Assembly (NCBI GenBank): GCA_947630285.1
Contig: CANRHD010000007.1
Location: forward strand, 17,881 to 81,880
Source: an uncultured Clostridia bacterium
GTDB lineage: Bacteria > Bacillota > Clostridia > Oscillospirales > Acutalibacteraceae
Length of the DNA: 64,000 nt
Reading direction: 5' to 3'
The notes under the pieces were generated by a model. The model ran no database searches. It was not told the DNA's origin and saw nothing but the letters and a program-made list of their open reading frames with translations. A program made the position numbers and the translations under genes. Below are positions 62,974-64,000 of this stretch, piece by piece (within the stretch, counting starts at the first letter, position 1; each line of letters starts with the position of its first letter).

Positions 62974-63008
62974 AAAAATACCCGCCCACAAAGCAGTGTG
63001 GACGGGTG
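62974..63008 (-). terminator. Terminator of the flavin reductase operon
   Basis: CCCGTCCACA / TGTGGGCGGG on the minus strand (stem 63006-62981, with one wobble), followed by TATTTTTA. Confidence 0.8.
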
Positions 63009-63020
63009 ACAGACAATCTT

Positions 63021-63572
63021 TTATTTCAGTTTTGCGCCGTCTTTGAAAGCGTTTCCTACCTTTTCCCCCAGGCGAATGTAGGCGGCCGCCGTCGGGTCGA
63101 AGATGATGGCGTCCAGCTTTTTATAGTCCACATTGCCGTCCGTCAGAATGCTCTCGTCGGCGCTGACATTGACGATCTTACCGATCACATTGCCGTCCTC
63201 GTTGCATTTGAGGAATTTACATTCCAGCGTCAGAGGCAGCTCGTTGATGATCGGGGCGTTGACAAATTCGCTTTTCACCGTCGTGAAGCCCGCTTTTTCC
63301 ATTTTGTTCGGCTCCTGCTTTGCGGAAACGATCCCCACATAGTCGCAGGGAATGACGGTAGAAGCGGTAGCAAAGCTGACGGTAAATGCTCCGGTCGCTT
63401 TGATATTGTCTGTGGTTTTGTGGGAGCTGAGGCACAGCATGACCTGATTTGCGTCATATTGACCGCCCCAAGCCGCATTCATCAGGTTCGGCTTTCCGTT
63501 TTCGTCATAGGTGCCGATCATCAGCACCGGCTGGGGATAGACCCACGGTTTCACGCCAAAATTCTTTCTCAT
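63021..63572 (-). CDS. Flavin reductase-like FMN-binding protein
   Basis: 183 residues from ATG 63572 (AGGAGG upstream; the frame extends to 63611). The split-barrel fold with the start PWVYPQPVLMIGTYDENGKP, NAAWGGQYDANQVMLCLS and TGAFTVSFA marks the flavin reductase/HpaC-like family. It may bind FMN and reduce it or another substrate. The start overlaps the stop of the RibD-like gene by 4 nt (ATGA). Confidence 0.92.
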   Translation of the reverse strand: MRKNFGVKPWVYPQPVLMIGTYDENGKPNLMNAAWGGQYDANQVMLCLSSHKTTDNIKATGAFTVSFATASTVIPCDYVGIVSAKQEPNKMEKAGFTTVKSEFVNAPIINELPLTLECKFLKCNEDGNVIGKIVNVSADESILTDGNVDYKKLDAIIFDPTAAAYIRLGEKVGNAFKDGAKLK

Positions 63573-64000
63573 TGTGTTTTCCTCCTGTTTTTTGATATAT
63601 ACCGAAGCCAAAGCGTATCGTTTTCGATCTGCTCGACCGCTTTTAAAGTGTACGCAACGGGCACTGCGGAAGAAAATCCGCCCGTTTCAAACAAGGAAGC
63701 GGAGCCGCTGTCGCCGTCTGCCGTGGGCGCTAAAATGATACTGAGTTCATCAATCAGCCCAGCCGCAGCAAAAGCCTGATTTGTCACGCCGCCTCCGGCA
63801 AGCATTACCCGGTCGATTCCGAAAATGGTTTTGAGCTTTTGCAAAAGCAAGTCGCAGTCGATGGTTTCCTTTCCGGCAAAGAGATAGGAGATTCCGAAGC
63901 TGCGCAGATAGGCAAGATAGCGGTCGGACACCTTTTCCGTCAGCACCTCGATCACATGAGCTTTCGGTCGGCCTTTCTTTTCAAGATATTTCCCGTGCCA
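63569..64000 (-). CDS. RibD C-terminal / dihydrofolate-reductase-like protein, partial
   Basis: The window ends inside this gene; at least 143 codons run in from the right edge without a stop. The GTG at 63955 is not the real start, as coding continues upstream in frame (WHGKYLEKKGRPKAH). Seen: LSEKVSDRYLAYLRSFGISYLFAG-like opening (here LTEKVSDRYLAYLRSFGI), DRVMLAGGGVTNQAFAAAGLIDELSIILAP, the RibD_C/DHFR-type NADPH motif (GGG). It reduces a pterin, flavin precursor or similar. Coupled to the flavin reductase. Confidence 0.9.
   Translation of the reverse strand, partial: WHGKYLEKKGRPKAHVIEVLTEKVSDRYLAYLRSFGISYLFAGKETIDCDLLLQKLKTIFGIDRVMLAGGGVTNQAFAAAGLIDELSIILAPTADGDSGSASLFETGGFSSAVPVAYTLKAVEQIENDTLWLRYISKNRRKTQ

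Noticed and set aside
63006..63779. Plus-strand open frame over the flavin reductase and RibD-like genes
   Set aside because: Spans two real minus-strand genes and has no recognizable domain.
1..64000. CRISPR array, prophage, transposase or rRNA
   Set aside because: No regularly spaced repeats, no phage structural genes, no transposase or integrase motifs and no rRNA sequence were seen.

Overview
The window is a stretch of a Gram-positive, endospore-forming, anaerobic Clostridia chromosome, most likely an uncultured gut member of the Oscillospirales/Ruminococcaceae. The evidence is a complete spoIIIAA-AH operon, a tyrosyl-tRNA T-box, a cobalamin riboswitch, Rex, sortase-type surface proteins with Lys-rich tails, strong AGGAGG ribosome binding sites, frequent TTG/GTG starts and sigma-A promoters with 16-17 bp spacing. 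The lineage is inferred from gene content and style, not from a database search.

Layout. 1-5.2 kb: end of a RadC-like gene, then uvrB-uvrA (nucleotide excision repair). 5.3-12.2 kb: a cobalamin-riboswitch operon encoding a small DNA-binding-like protein, a surface protein with terpenoid-cyclase-like alpha/alpha repeats, a membrane-tethered FecR-like plus DUF4430 protein, and an ECF vitamin transporter (fused ATPases, S component, and a T component broken by a one-base frameshift at a G6 run). The two surface proteins resemble the two domains of the animal B12 carriers intrinsic factor and transcobalamin, split over two genes. I consider this the most exciting system in the window: a candidate bacterial surface B12-capture apparatus feeding an ECF importer. 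12.3-17.9 kb (minus): a type III restriction-modification operon (res, a 68-codon gene, mod) that ends in a HEPN-like Rx4H gene, a probable defence island. 18-21 kb: a YfhO-family membrane protein, divergent from spoIIIA.

21-25.7 kb: spoIIIAA-AH, the mother-cell channel for engulfed forespores. 25.7-35.5 kb: a long housekeeping run on the plus strand (asp23-like, nusB, TsaD-like, xseA, xseB, ispA, dxs, tlyA, nadK, argR, recN), a common Clostridia order that joins isoprenoid synthesis, DNA repair and arginine control. 35.5-37.1 kb: T-box and tyrS. 37.3-41 kb (minus): acn-icd-rex, the oxidative citrate branch with its probable NADH-sensing repressor. 41.3-46.3 kb: tepA-ftsK, a ComEC-like metallohydrolase with DUF3006, and a small membrane protein. 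46.4-48.4 kb: a surface alpha/beta hydrolase. 48.4-51.6 kb: rpsB, tsf and an mreB-family gene.

51.9-57.9 kb: an asparagine synthetase-like protein with a degenerate glutaminase site, an O-antigen ligase/polymerase-like protein, a MATE exporter and a ferredoxin-nitroreductase. 58.0-58.2 kb: tRNA-Met(CAT) and tRNA-Trp(CCA) behind a consensus promoter. 58.3-64 kb (minus): a visibly GC-richer cluster made mostly of oxidoreductases (DUF4405 membrane protein, iron-type alcohol dehydrogenase, ferredoxin-flavodoxin fusion, two aldo/keto reductases, flavin reductase, RibD-like reductase). It abuts the tRNA genes and looks acquired. A 49-bp element occurs twice (37.2 and 51.7 kb), marking a dispersed intergenic repeat family. 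No CRISPR array, rRNA, transposase or integrase was seen.
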